64,000 bases of DNA from Flavobacteriales bacterium. Its GTDB lineage: Bacteria; Bacteroidota; Bacteroidia; Flavobacteriales_F; PHOS-HE28. The notes under the pieces are model-generated. The model was given only the letters and a program-made list of their open reading frames with translations. It searched no databases and was not told the DNA's origin. Where the stretch lies: contig JADKCV010000004.1 of the NCBI GenBank assembly GCA_016718655.1, forward strand, positions 1 through 64,000. Direction: 5' to 3'. The translations under genes were made by a program, and so were the position numbers. Of the stretch, positions 1 to 9,192 are shown in pieces. Numbering within the stretch: position 1 is the stretch's first letter; every line of letters starts with the position of its first letter.

Positions 1-761
1 AAGTGCGTAAACGGCGACGTCTTTGAACGGGATGTCACCATTCCATTCGACGTGCACCAGGTCCTCGGAGACCGTGGGCCATACGCGCATCGATCCCCTG
101 TCCACAGGCTCGGATATGGAGGTCATCACATCTTGCATGAAGGCGGTCAGGTGGACATCCGCTGCGCTGTACGACCCTGACACGGACGTATTGGGTGGGT
201 CGATCGTGCTCGAAAGGGGCGCCCATGGACCGGAAAGTGTCTCGGCCCGATGGAGTTGGAGCATATTGGGGCGATCCCGTTCAATTCGGAGGGATCCACG
301 AAGAAGGTCGCATCCACTGTCCCTGGTTGCGCTGAAGCAGAGGCGGTGCGGTACCAGCGGGCCACACTGGATATGTTCCCGTTCACCGTGGTGACGCTGT
401 GGCCGCGCGTCACCTTCAACGTATCCTCGGAGGCATCGCCCACCAGAGTGAGCCCTAGACCACCGGGTTCCGAATTGTAAGGACCACCCGCATGAACGAG
501 TATCGCGGTCTCGGTCCCGATGCCGGTGATCGGAGCGTTCCCCTGTTCAACCAATGTTGCGCTACCCAGGTCGATCGTCCCATTGTTGATGACCGTCGCT
601 CCCGGCTCCAAGGTCCATGTGAGCGGATCCGTGAAGGTGATCCGTGTGCCAGCTTCGATGATCATGGAGCCATTGGCCAAGGACATATCCTGCGCCATGG
701 CCACGGGTACGGCAACAGGGGCGATCAACGCCAAGAGTAGGAGGTGGTTCGATCTTCTCAT
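1..761 (-). CDS. Secreted T9SS cargo protein, partial, with a one-base frameshift
   Basis: The start at 761 gives a clean signal peptide (MRRSNHLLLLALIAPVAVP, cleaved after AMAQ). The body is beta-rich and opens with 'EAGTRITF...GATVINNGTIDLG', typical of parallel-beta surface proteins. The reading frame breaks at a run of four G (268-271 on the plus strand). With one more base there, the other frame continues naturally as 'NMLQLHRAETLSGPW', and near the window edge reaches 'VWPTVSEDLVHVEW', which looks like the start of a type A T9SS sorting domain. The C-terminus lies outside the window. It is the last visible gene of a four-gene minus-strand operon, 7 bases after its upstream neighbour. 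The specific function is unknown. Confidence 0.7.
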
Positions 762-768
762 CGGTCGA

Positions 769-1541
769 TCATTGCGGATAGCAGCATCGGTACGTTCTGG
801 TCGGACCGATGCTTGCCGTGGTACCGGCTTGGTGACAATCAGCGCCACCGGCAACACGTACGAAGTTATCCTCGTTGGCGGTATTCCCGGTCCACTCCAG
901 GTTATTGGTCATATTGGCAAGACCCAATTCCGAACGTTGCTGGCAGCCAGCCACGAACTCGCCCCAACTGCATAGCCGGGCACCTGCATCAGCGCAGGTG
1001 AGGATGGCCTGCTCAAAGGATGCGGCTGCGCGTTCTGCGGTCTCGATACAGATCTGGCCACCGATGCTCGACCAGCCGGATGGACAGGTCCGGCGCACGT
1101 GTTGGTCACCATTGAGAAGTTGGAAACGGGTCCCATCGAAGACCACGTACAAGATGGCATCCGCGGGTATTTCGTTCGCTCGTAGTGTGTCCATCGTGGA
1201 ACGCATCACCGCGAAGGGGCCCTGATCATGCACCGATAGTAACACCGCTCCGACCGCACCGGTTGGTGGTTTCACGAGCAATGTGGTTCCAGGGGATGGG
1301 CCATCGGGAAGGGCTTCCAGGTCCAATTCCCAGACGGTCCCCGGATCGGGAGTGGCGTTGCGATGGACACCTGAGCGCTCCAAGCCCAGGGAGAGCAGTG
1401 CATCGGTCTGGTCGTAAGTGCCAGACCGGTGATCTTGCCTGTTCCTTCAGGGGACAACTCAAGCGGTCCGGTGATGAGCACCTGGGATCGGGTCTGCAGG
1501 ACCGAACACAGGACGAACGCTATGGCACTCCAGAGTTTCAT
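769..1541 (-). CDS. Secreted Cys-rich FGE/lectin-like domain protein (paralogue 3), frameshifted
   Basis: The N-terminus MKLWSAIAFVLCSVLQTRSQ is a signal peptide. That frame runs to about 1405-1416 and then must shift by one base into the frame that encodes the rest (read directly from about 1383 to 769). Restoring one base gives 257 codons. The C-terminal domain has evenly spaced cysteines and the motifs CPSGW, CIETAERAAASF, GARLCSWGEF, NLEWTGNTAN and a final RCCYPQ. 'GARLCSWGEF' resembles the ARLPTEAEW core of FGE-sulfatase/C-type-lectin folds. It is paralogous to the two genes upstream. Its start overlaps the stop of the preceding gene (ATGA). A surface binding role is inference. Confidence 0.65.
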
Positions 1542-2286
1542 CGTGCGCGATAACAACAGCGTGTACCTCCTGTCAGGTTCGGTCCTGCGGAGCGTTGGCT
1601 CAGGCACGTCGTGCGCCCGGCCTGGTCAACGGTATGCGTATGGTTGGACGTGTCATTGATCCATTCCCAATCGTCGAACAATCCGGTCAAGCCGGAGCCT
1701 ATGCGAAGGCATGCCGCAGCGTGATCATCCCATGAACATAGCTTGCCACCTCGCTTGGCGCAATGCGCCGCAGCTTGGTAGAACGTGAACCCGGAGGTGA
1801 ATTCACGCCGACGCGGGTGGAAGCGTTCATCCGCACCGTATTGGGAGGACAGGACATGATGCCAGTTCCTTGGAGGATGCAGGCCCCATCGACAGTGATC
1901 GTTTCGAACACACGTCCTTCGGGAAGGTCCATCGCCGTGGCCGCCATCCCATCGGAATGAAGCAAGGGCAGCACCGGGTGGTCGTGGATACGGATGTGGA
2001 TGGCTCCTGTGGCTTGACCAGGCATCAGGCCCCTGATCAAGAGGCCGGTCCGAACAGTGGTTTCTGGCGGGTCCGGTACAAGTACCACGGTATCTCCATC
2101 CATTGTAGCGATCGCCCAGTGCGCCATGCCGATGGTGGCTGCTTCCACACTAAGGCCTGCATCCAATTGTTCCGGAGTACCCACGCCAAGTAACACCCGC
2201 GAACTATCGGGTCCGGTCGTACGGACCGGAACATCGACGCGGATCTGTGCATACGTCACAAGGCACAGCGACCAGACAGGCACCAT
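1538..2286 (-). CDS. Secreted Cys-rich FGE/lectin-like domain protein (paralogue 2), frameshifted
   Basis: The start MVPVWSLCLVTYAQ lies 2 bases after the upstream stop and gives a signal peptide. The first frame encodes the N-terminal beta-rich domain as far as 'GIMSCPPN'. A one-base loss somewhere in 1783-1850 then puts the rest in another frame: 'TFYQAAAHCAKRGGKLCSW', 'DDWEWINDTSNHTH', and a terminal 'GTRCCYRAR' ending at 1538. With one base restored the gene is 249 codons, similar in length and motif order to its two paralogues. Naive ORF calling stops early, at 1699, in the wrong frame. Confidence 0.6.
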
Positions 2287-2288
2287 GA

Positions 2289-3122
2289 TCAACGTTCGAT
2301 ACAGCATCGGTAAGGTGCGTTGTTCGTCGGTAACCTGAGACCGCCGTAGTCACATCCGGTGCCTGCACCGCTGTACCCGTTCTCACCAACACCGATGATC
2401 TTCGCATAATCGTCGCTGTTGGCCGCGTGATCGATCCATTCGGCCTGTGGCACAATGTCCATGAATCCGGGGAGCAAGGTGCAGGCCGAGGTCCATTCAG
2501 CGAACGTACACAGCCGAGCACCGCTCTCAAGACAGTTGTTGGCCGCTTCGAAGAAGGTGGTCGCTGTCCGTGGCGCCGTTTCGATGCAGGATGCGGCCGA
2601 GAAGGTCCGATATCCAGCAGGACAAGCCGATCTGACCTTGTCCAGAACGATGTAATGTGTCGCCGTTCGAACCACGCGTAGCGGCCTTCCAGCGGTGATG
2701 GCCGCACTGTCCAACCCACTGCCTTTCCAGCCCACCAAGGGCAATGCACCGGTTCCATTCACATCCAGTGCCACCCCTGCAAGGTTCGTTGTAGGCGCGA
2801 TGAGGTCGATCACCATGCCCTCTACCACTGGCGTGCCTTCAGGTCCCAGGGCCAATTCCCAGATCGCCCCGGCATCGACCGCCGAGGCCAATGTGGCACT
2901 ACGCATGCGCAGGTCATCGAGCCGCAGGGCATCACTTTCATCATTCGCCGGCCCCAAGCCCAGTACTTGCCGCTGTGCTTCGTCCGGAGCGTTCAGAACG
3001 ATCGGGCCGGGTACCGACCATTGTGCGTACCCCAGCGTCGCAAGGACCATGCACGACCAAGAGGCCAAGGACCGTGCTGCGGCGCTTCGAGCGAAGAGGG
3101 TGTTCGGGAACACGGAAGCCAT
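2289..3122 (-). CDS. Secreted Cys-rich FGE/lectin-like domain protein (paralogue 1), intact
   Basis: This is the only intact member of the paralogue trio (277 aa). A hydrophobic signal region (LASWSCMVLATLGYAQ) precedes a beta-rich N-terminal half beginning WSVPGPIVLNAPD. The C-terminal half has CPAGYR, CIETAPRTATTF, 'GARLCTFAEW', 'AEWIDHAANSDDY', and ends YRCCIER. The pattern CPxGY..CIExA..C...GARLCxWxEW..C...W(D/N)...RCC is shared by all three genes and is therefore a family signature. The fold is probably FGE/C-type-lectin-like, by analogy to ARLPTEAEW. It heads the minus-strand operon. A start at an internal Met nearer the hydrophobic segment is possible. Confidence 0.7.
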   Translation of the reverse strand: MASVFPNTLFARSAAARSLASWSCMVLATLGYAQWSVPGPIVLNAPDEAQRQVLGLGPANDESDALRLDDLRMRSATLASAVDAGAIWELALGPEGTPVVEGMVIDLIAPTTNLAGVALDVNGTGALPLVGWKGSGLDSAAITAGRPLRVVRTATHYIVLDKVRSACPAGYRTFSAASCIETAPRTATTFFEAANNCLESGARLCTFAEWTSACTLLPGFMDIVPQAEWIDHAANSDDYAKIIGVGENGYSGAGTGCDYGGLRLPTNNAPYRCCIER

Positions 3123-3131
3123 GAACGGTCA

Positions 3132-3139
3132 CGAAGTTA
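3132..3139 (-). promoter_or_regulatory. Possible -7 element for the lectin-like operon
   Basis: On the minus strand the bases read TAACTTCG, one mismatch from the Bacteroidota -7 consensus TAnnTTTG. It lies 9 bases upstream of the first operon gene. The rest of 3123-3329 shows no gene that I can support. Confidence 0.25.
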
Positions 3140-3329
3140 CATGCCAACGCTGCTACGTGCACCGTGGAAGGTCGCAGGAGGGTCAACAAGTGGAAGAGGT
3201 GCATTGTGCGCCAAGGATGTTCCGATGCCTGGTGCCCATGGTGTGCGGTGGTCCTGGGAACCGGGCAACAAGAACATCCGAAAGGTGGGATGGGGGAAGG
3301 GCAGTAGATTTGGCAGCAAACCCGCACGC

Positions 3330-3726
3330 ATGGACTTCACTGGATTCGTTGTGGACCACATGGGCCATTTCACCCTTTTACGACCTGCCCGGCGCTGCCT
3401 TTGCTGTCGTGATGGCTGCGGTGCTCACGATCGTCTTCACGCTGGTGGTCGGCGGGGAGGCCCGTGCTTCCTCAAGGGAGTTGGTGCTTTGGTCGGCTGG
3501 TGCGGCACTGGCATTGGTCATGGTCCGGGGGCAGTTGCCCGTGGCCGTGGCCTTCCTCGCGTTGGTCATGTTGGCCAAGCCGGGAATGGAAGTACGGACA
3601 CGGGGCAGCATCTTCTTCGGTGCGCTGATCATCGGTATGGGTTGCGGCAGTGGAGCGGCATTGGTGACCGCCGCATTGACGGTACCGTTCGGGCTGGTGG
3701 GCCGTTGGGCGGGCAAGGGGGCATAG
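3330..3726 (+). CDS. Small membrane protein, possibly DUF4956-like
   Basis: About 130 aa with three or four hydrophobic segments: 'AAFAVVMAAVLTIVFTLVV', 'LVLWSAGAALALVMV', 'LPVAVAFLALVML', 'FFGALIIGMGCGSGAALV'. The last part, a Gly-rich GMGCGSGA segment after an RTR turn, recalls DUF4956 membrane proteins, which are often found next to CotH genes as here. The start is unclear. The only nearby ATG (3330) is one base out of frame with the hydrophobic reading frame. Either an alternative start around 3346-3350 is used or there is one extra base near 3343. It ends 12 bases before the CotH locus. Confidence 0.5.
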
Positions 3727-3738
3727 GTAGCGCATCCC

Positions 3739-5342
3739 ATGTTCGGTCGCTCATCCACGAACTCACTCATCATGCGCTTGGCCGCGCTTCTTGGAGCGGC
3801 TGTGCTACTGGGAGGATGGTTGCGAGGGCCTCAAGCACCCCGTGTGAAGGATGTCGGGTCCGCTCGCGTGATCGTGGTGCCTGAGCGCGGAAGGGTGGAA
3901 GTTGGATCGGCCGTCATGGTCGATGCTTCAGATGATCGCGACATATTCCGATCCCCCCCTCATCGACCGGACCTGGGCACCATGCATGGCACAGGTTCCG
4001 CGGTGACCCTACGGCCGGACCTGCTTGGCACTTCCCGGCTGCTTACTACTCCCACTGCGATGCAATGGCGACGGCCACATGGCGATCTTCCTTCGGCCAT
4101 TGTGAATTGGTTCAGTGTGAGGAACGCGGACGGCACCATCTCACAGCCAAGGCAACACACACACTACCCCACTGACCACGGTGGACTAACGGTCTTATCG
4201 TTGACCGCTCATCCCGGTGCGTGGGCCGATCCGGATACAGGACTGCTTGTGGTGGGCCATGGCATCTTCAATGCACCTCAGAAGGTCGCGAACTACTACG
4301 CCAACGATCCCCGGTGGTGGAAGTATCCAGGCAACTTTCATGGGCGTGGCAAGGAATGGCAACGCCGCGGACACATGGAACTCATCGCTCCGGACGGGAA
4401 GTTGCTTCTGGAGGCATCCGTAGGGGTCCGCATCAATGGACAGATGACCCGCGGTTTCCCGCAGCATGCGTTCCGGTTGCTGTTCGATGATCCGGTGGAT
4501 GTTCCGCTCTTTCCGGATGGAGATGGTCCGGGTACGATGGCGTTGATCCTACGACCAGCAGGAAATGATCAGGTGAAGGCCATGCTTCGGGATGCCTACC
4601 AGCACGGATTGTGTCGGGAACTGCCCTTCGAGACGTCGCGCTCGCTGACCTGTGTGACCTACCTGAACGGTGCCTACTGGGGGGTGCATCACCTGCGTCA
4701 ACGAATGGATGAGCATGAGATCGCACGTCGCTACGGGATCAAAGCAAAGAAGGTGGCCTTGCTCGAGGATCGCGCACGCCCTGTGAATGCCGATACCAGT
4801 GGATCATTGGCGTTCATGCGCTTGGTGGTCGGCACGGAACGATGGGATGGTCGCTCTCCGTCATGGATCGATACCCTTCACCAACGGATGGACGTGGATG
4901 GTATCCTCACCTACATGGCCTCCCAGATGATCCTTGGCAACATGGATTGGCCGAGGCAGAACGTGAAGTAGTGGCGGTACACGGGGAAGCCACGGACAGG
5001 CACCGCCCTTGGATGGCCGCTGGCATTTCATCATGGGGATTACCGATATCCCGCCTGTTCATGGCCATGTACCGGAACGACACCTTTCGAGCAAAGTTCC
5101 TGCTGGCGGTGGAGGCACTCCTGGATGGTCCGCTTTCGGCAAAGCGTTGTACCTCCGAACTGGAGACCATGGTCGCGCTTATGACACCTGAGATGGAAAG
5201 GCATACTGCGCGCTGGAGAAAGCCCCTGGACCGTGAGGCCTGGGAGCAGGAGGTGAACGTGGTGCGTGCCTATGCCAAAGGGCGCGAAGCGGCGTGCAGG
5301 GAACAATTGGCCCGGTTGAGGGATAAGCATAACGCTGAGTGA
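3739..5342 (+). pseudogene. CotH-family protein kinase-like gene, disrupted
   Basis: The first 410 codons encode a CotH-family protein with an N-terminal hydrophobic anchor (MRLAALLGAAVLLGGWL; alternative start 3772) and typical CotH segments: 'HGRGKEWQRRGHMEL', 'GVRINGQMTRGFPQ', 'YLNGAYWGVHHLRQRMDEH', 'ILGNMDWPRQNVK'. A TAG at 4969-4971 falls where Tyr is expected before WRYTGKPRTG. The family sequence continues in a second frame ('LDGRWHFIMG', about 5008-5038). It continues in a third frame from about 5040 ('PISRLFMAMYRNDTFRAKF', 'MERHTARWRKP') to 5342. A stretch between WHFIMG and PISRLF appears deleted. CotH proteins phosphorylate secreted proteins or act as surface-coat factors. The combined lesions suggest a true pseudogene. 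An intact CotH gene follows at 6728. Confidence 0.65.
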
Positions 5343-5343
5343 T

Positions 5344-6702
5344 ATGCTGACCTACCTGCGCGACAGCCTCCAGTTCTTCCTGCTCATCATCGTATGGGTG
5401 GTGGTGGGCGCGTACGCAGGTCCGTTGCTGTTCGCGCTGCTTCCGCTGTCCGTGTTCCTCATGAAGTCCAGGGGACTATGGGCCGACGTGATATTCGGCT
5501 TCCTCATCATCCTGGTGCTGTCGGACATGACGCCCTTCTTCACCCGGATGAAGGTGGTCAAGGACGCCAAGAACACCTACATCGTTGCGCTCACCTTGAT
5601 CTTCGCGCTGGAGCGCTACCGGTTCTTCCCCTATTCCCGGCTGTTCAACATCTTTCTGCCGTTCTTCCTGTACAGCTTGTTCCCGCTGGTCTTTTCCAAC
5701 AACCTGGCCGTTGCGTTGCAGAAGACGCTCTCCTTTGCCCTCATGTATTTGATCGTGCCCAACTACATCCTGTACAACTTCCGCCTGCAGGGTTGGCCCT
5801 TCTTCCGCAACCTGGTCTTCTTCATGTGCGCCATCCTGGTGGCCGGTCTGGGCATCAACTTCATGGGCGACTTCTTCGCTTATGTCGGAGGGCGTTTCCG
5901 GGGGCTGTTCGGCAATCCCAACGGCATGGCCATTTACTGTTACCTGGTCATCGTATTGGCCACGGTGGTGATGAGCCTGAAGAAGGACCTATTCAAATGG
6001 AAGGAGAAGCTGGTGGTGTTCGGCATCCTCACGTATTTCCTGCTCGCTTCGGGTTCCAGGGCATCCTTGGTCTCATCGCTGATCTTCCTGATCTTCCATC
6101 GTTTCTTCTCCGCATCGCCGTTCATCGGGTTCATCGGTCTGATCGCACTCTTTGGTGTCAGCGAAGTGGTCTCCAACAACATGGAATCCATCGTGATCGC
6201 GTTGGGAATGGAGAAGTATTTCCGCTTGGAAACGCTACGTGATGGCAGTGGTCGCTACTTCGCATGGGAATTCACGTGGGGCCACATCCAGGACTACTTC
6301 GTTTTCGGAGGTGGGTTCGCCAACGATGAGCGGATCATGCGCAAATGGCGGATCTTTCTGGAGCGCATGGGACACCAGGGAGGAGTGCACAACTCCTACC
6401 TCTCCATGTGGCTCAACGTGGGTATTGTCGGGCTGGTGATCTACTTGCGCAGTTTCCTGCTGCTCTTCTTCAAGTCCAGCAAGCTCGCCCCGATCAGCCT
6501 CGCGATGATGTTCTCCGTGCTCTTCTCGATCATGTACGAGTCCTGGCTGGTGGGTTCGTTGAATCCCTATACCATCGTGCTCCTGATGATCATGACCGTG
6601 GTCTCGGAGGAGGAGATCGCCGGTGCGGAACGGTACACGTCCGAAGAGGAAGCCGTGGAGCAGGAGGAAGGGACTTCAGGGCTCGAGTTGCGGACCGCAT
6701 AG
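5344..6702 (+). CDS. O-antigen ligase/polymerase family membrane protein
   Basis: 452 aa with about ten or more membrane segments and the Wzy/WaaL family signature: 'GLFGNPNGMA', 'ASGSRASLVSS', and a large periplasmic loop with 'ERMGHQGGVHNSYLSMWL'. Proteins of this family polymerise O-antigen units or ligate polysaccharide to lipid A core or protein at the periplasmic face. The acidic C-terminal tail (EEEEIAGAE...) is cytoplasmic. It begins one base after the end of the disrupted CotH gene and precedes an intact CotH gene, so it belongs to the surface-polysaccharide locus. Ligase versus polymerase cannot be decided from sequence. Confidence 0.8.
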   Translation: MLTYLRDSLQFFLLIIVWVVVGAYAGPLLFALLPLSVFLMKSRGLWADVIFGFLIILVLSDMTPFFTRMKVVKDAKNTYIVALTLIFALERYRFFPYSRLFNIFLPFFLYSLFPLVFSNNLAVALQKTLSFALMYLIVPNYILYNFRLQGWPFFRNLVFFMCAILVAGLGINFMGDFFAYVGGRFRGLFGNPNGMAIYCYLVIVLATVVMSLKKDLFKWKEKLVVFGILTYFLLASGSRASLVSSLIFLIFHRFFSASPFIGFIGLIALFGVSEVVSNNMESIVIALGMEKYFRLETLRDGSGRYFAWEFTWGHIQDYFVFGGGFANDERIMRKWRIFLERMGHQGGVHNSYLSMWLNVGIVGLVIYLRSFLLLFFKSSKLAPISLAMMFSVLFSIMYESWLVGSLNPYTIVLLMIMTVVSEEEIAGAERYTSEEEAVEQEEGTSGLELRTA

Positions 6703-6727
6703 TTCCACGGGGTTACTTTGCGGCGCC

Positions 6728-9190
6728 ATGAAGAAGAACATCAAGCCAAGGCGAAAGCGCTGGTTATGGCCCATCGTAGTGGTGGCGGTACTGGGTGTGG
6801 TAGCGTGGTTCGCCGATCGGAAGATCAAGCAACGTGATCACCCCGGGCTGGTAACGTTCGTCCGGCAATGGGCGCGGAATTATCCTGCCTCATTCGCGGT
6901 GGAACCCCTGTCCTTGGAGATGAATGTGGATGCGAGCGATATGGCGAGGTTGGAGCAATTCGTGGAGGAAGCACGAGAACGGGGCGTGATCCTGCAGGAA
7001 GGCAATGAACCCGTTTCCGCTTCCTTGTCCGGTCCGGACGGGACCTTCAAGGCCAAGGTGCGCATCAAAGGCAAGCTGACCGACCACGTGAAGGGAAGCA
7101 AGTGGTCCTTCCGGGTGATCGCCAAGAAGAACGAAGGATTCCTGGGGATGCGGCGGTTCTCGTTGCAGCATCCCGGCACGCGGAACTACCTCTGTGATTG
7201 GCTGTTCCACCGGATGATGGAAGGGGAGGGTGTGATCGCCCTGCGCTATGGTTTCATCAGGCTTGGTCTCAATGGGGACGATCTCGGTGTGTACGCCTAC
7301 GAAGAACATTTCGGACCAGAACTCTTGGAGAACAACGGGCGCGTCGAAGGCCCCATCTTCCGGTTCGACCCGTCCTTGTTCTGGGAGCACCGCCTCAATA
7401 TGATGAACAAGGTGCGCTATAACGAAGCGTTCGCCGCATATCAGGCCGCCGAGATCGATGCGTTCGGTTCAAGTGATCTGGAGAAGGACCCGAAGGCAAG
7501 GGCCCTGTTCGAGGAAGCCGTTACGCTCATGGAGTCCTTCCGACGTGCCGAACGCCCCGCATCGGAGGTCTTTCACATCGACCTGATCGCTCGCCGACAC
7601 GCTATGCTCGACCTCATCGGGGGCCACCATAGCATGGACTGGAGCGACGTGAAGTTCTACTACGACCCGGTCCTCCGACGCATCGAACCCGTGTCGTACG
7701 AGAGCTTCAGTGCTTTCCCCTTGTCCACGCTGGCCGGCAGCGATCGTTGGGTGGGGCGACAGGACCCCGCGCAGGAACTGCATGATGCATTGTTCAATGA
7801 TGAAGCCTTGTACAGGGCCTACGTCCACCACTTGGAACGCATGTCCGCACCGGCTTACCTCGACAGTGTGTTCACAGCGCTCGGACCCGCCATCGACAGT
7901 GCTTCGGCCACCCTGTACCGCGAGTTCCCGTACAAGGAGCTGGATCGCTCGATCTACTACAAGAATCAACGGGTGATCCGACGGATGCTCGATGTTCCCA
8001 AGCCGTTCCACGCGTTCTTCGGCGGTGTTTCCAGCGATACATTACGAGTGACGATCGTCCCCATCGAGGGTCTGCCGATGGAGATACATGGAGTGAAGTT
8101 GCCTACGGGTTCGACGGTCCGACCAATGACAGCGACCATCATCCCGGTGCGACGCAAGGGCCAACCCGGGCAGCCGGTCGAAGTGCGTTTCGTGCTGCCG
8201 ATCGACGCGGGTGGAGTGAACGCGTCGGACATTCGGGTGGTGGCATCCGTGCTTGGCGCGTCCAAGCAACGCGAAGTGGAGGTGGCGGAGCACGCCTTCA
8301 TCCTGGCTTCCGAGCGTGCGCTGGGTCTTCCTTCCCCTTCCGACCTGACCAAGGTCCCGTTCCTGCGCGTGGACGGGTCACAGCGTACGATCACCATTCT
8401 TCCGGGCTCATGGTCGCTTGCCGAGGACCTGTCGTTGCCAGCTGGCTACACCGTGTTGGCGACGGCACCGCTTCGTCTCGTGCTTGGTCCAGGTGTGCGA
8501 TTCATCAGCCGATCGGCGATGGAATGGAAGGGGTTACCGGAGTCACCCATCGAAGTGATCGGTGGAGGTGGACGAGGAGGGCTGTTCCTGCTGGATGCTG
8601 GAAAGGCCTCTGCGTGGAAGCATGTGGCGATCGATCGCGTCGGGGAAGTGGTGGTGCAAGCAAGTACCCTGCGCATGGACCAGGTGACCATGAAAGGTGA
8701 TGAGGGATCCAACGTGCTCCAAGTGGTACGTTCCAAAGTGAACATGACCGATGGGGCACTTCAGGGTGGCTCGGACCAGATGGAGGTCCAGGCCTCGACA
8801 GTGGTGATGGATGCGATGCGATTGGAGGGTGCTGCTGACGATGCCTTGGTGGTTCGCGGTGGCAGCGTGGAGTTGAAGGGTTGCCAGGTGGCGGCCGAGA
8901 ACGGGCTTGCTGTGAAATGCTCGGTTCTGGCTGAAGTGCATGTCCAAGGGTCGCAATTGAAGGGTGGCGGACAGGGTGTCATCATCCAAGAGGGTGCCCG
9001 GTTCATCATGCAGGGTGGCGCCGTGCATGCATCGAAAGTGGCGGTGAAGTTGGAGGACAGGAAGGGTCTCCATGGACCAAGTACGTTCCGGTTGGAACAA
9101 GGTGATCTGGACGCTCCCACACCGATCGAGCCTGGTAAGGGGAATACGGTGCACCAGGTAGCCATCGACCCATCGGCCAACGAACACTGA
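6728..9190 (+). CDS. CotH kinase-family protein with C-terminal beta-helix
   Basis: The start MKKNIKPRRKRW at 6728 gives a basic N-terminus and one membrane anchor (WLWPIVVVAVLGVVAWF). Upstream, TTACTTTG at 6713-6720 is one base from the -7 consensus. Residues of about 60-430 match the CotH family: 'VRIKGKLTDHVKGSKWSFRV', 'RRFSLQHPGTRNYLCDWLF', 'LGVYAYEEHFGPELLE', 'HHSMDWSDVKFYYDP'. From about residue 560 the sequence becomes Gly/Val-rich with short turns (VSxxxMxGGxxxx), as in a right-handed parallel beta-helix. The architecture suggests a membrane-anchored periplasmic or surface protein acting on a polymer or secreted protein. The substrate is unknown. Confidence 0.75.
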   Translation: MKKNIKPRRKRWLWPIVVVAVLGVVAWFADRKIKQRDHPGLVTFVRQWARNYPASFAVEPLSLEMNVDASDMARLEQFVEEARERGVILQEGNEPVSASLSGPDGTFKAKVRIKGKLTDHVKGSKWSFRVIAKKNEGFLGMRRFSLQHPGTRNYLCDWLFHRMMEGEGVIALRYGFIRLGLNGDDLGVYAYEEHFGPELLENNGRVEGPIFRFDPSLFWEHRLNMMNKVRYNEAFAAYQAAEIDAFGSSDLEKDPKARALFEEAVTLMESFRRAERPASEVFHIDLIARRHAMLDLIGGHHSMDWSDVKFYYDPVLRRIEPVSYESFSAFPLSTLAGSDRWVGRQDPAQELHDALFNDEALYRAYVHHLERMSAPAYLDSVFTALGPAIDSASATLYREFPYKELDRSIYYKNQRVIRRMLDVPKPFHAFFGGVSSDTLRVTIVPIEGLPMEIHGVKLPTGSTVRPMTATIIPVRRKGQPGQPVEVRFVLPIDAGGVNASDIRVVASVLGASKQREVEVAEHAFILASERALGLPSPSDLTKVPFLRVDGSQRTITILPGSWSLAEDLSLPAGYTVLATAPLRLVLGPGVRFISRSAMEWKGLPESPIEVIGGGGRGGLFLLDAGKASAWKHVAIDRVGEVVVQASTLRMDQVTMKGDEGSNVLQVVRSKVNMTDGALQGGSDQMEVQASTVVMDAMRLEGAADDALVVRGGSVELKGCQVAAENGLAVKCSVLAEVHVQGSQLKGGGQGVIIQEGARFIMQGGAVHASKVAVKLEDRKGLHGPSTFRLEQGDLDAPTPIEPGKGNTVHQVAIDPSANEH

Positions 9191-9192
9191 CC

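Noticed and set aside
1226..1553. Short plus-strand frames over the lectin-like paralogues
   Set aside because: They are antisense to the repaired minus-strand genes and have no recognisable features.
2695..3329. Upstream part of the plus-strand frame that contains the small membrane protein
   Set aside because: It overlaps antisense with the lectin-like paralogue 1; hydrophobic family-like sequence begins only after about 3340.
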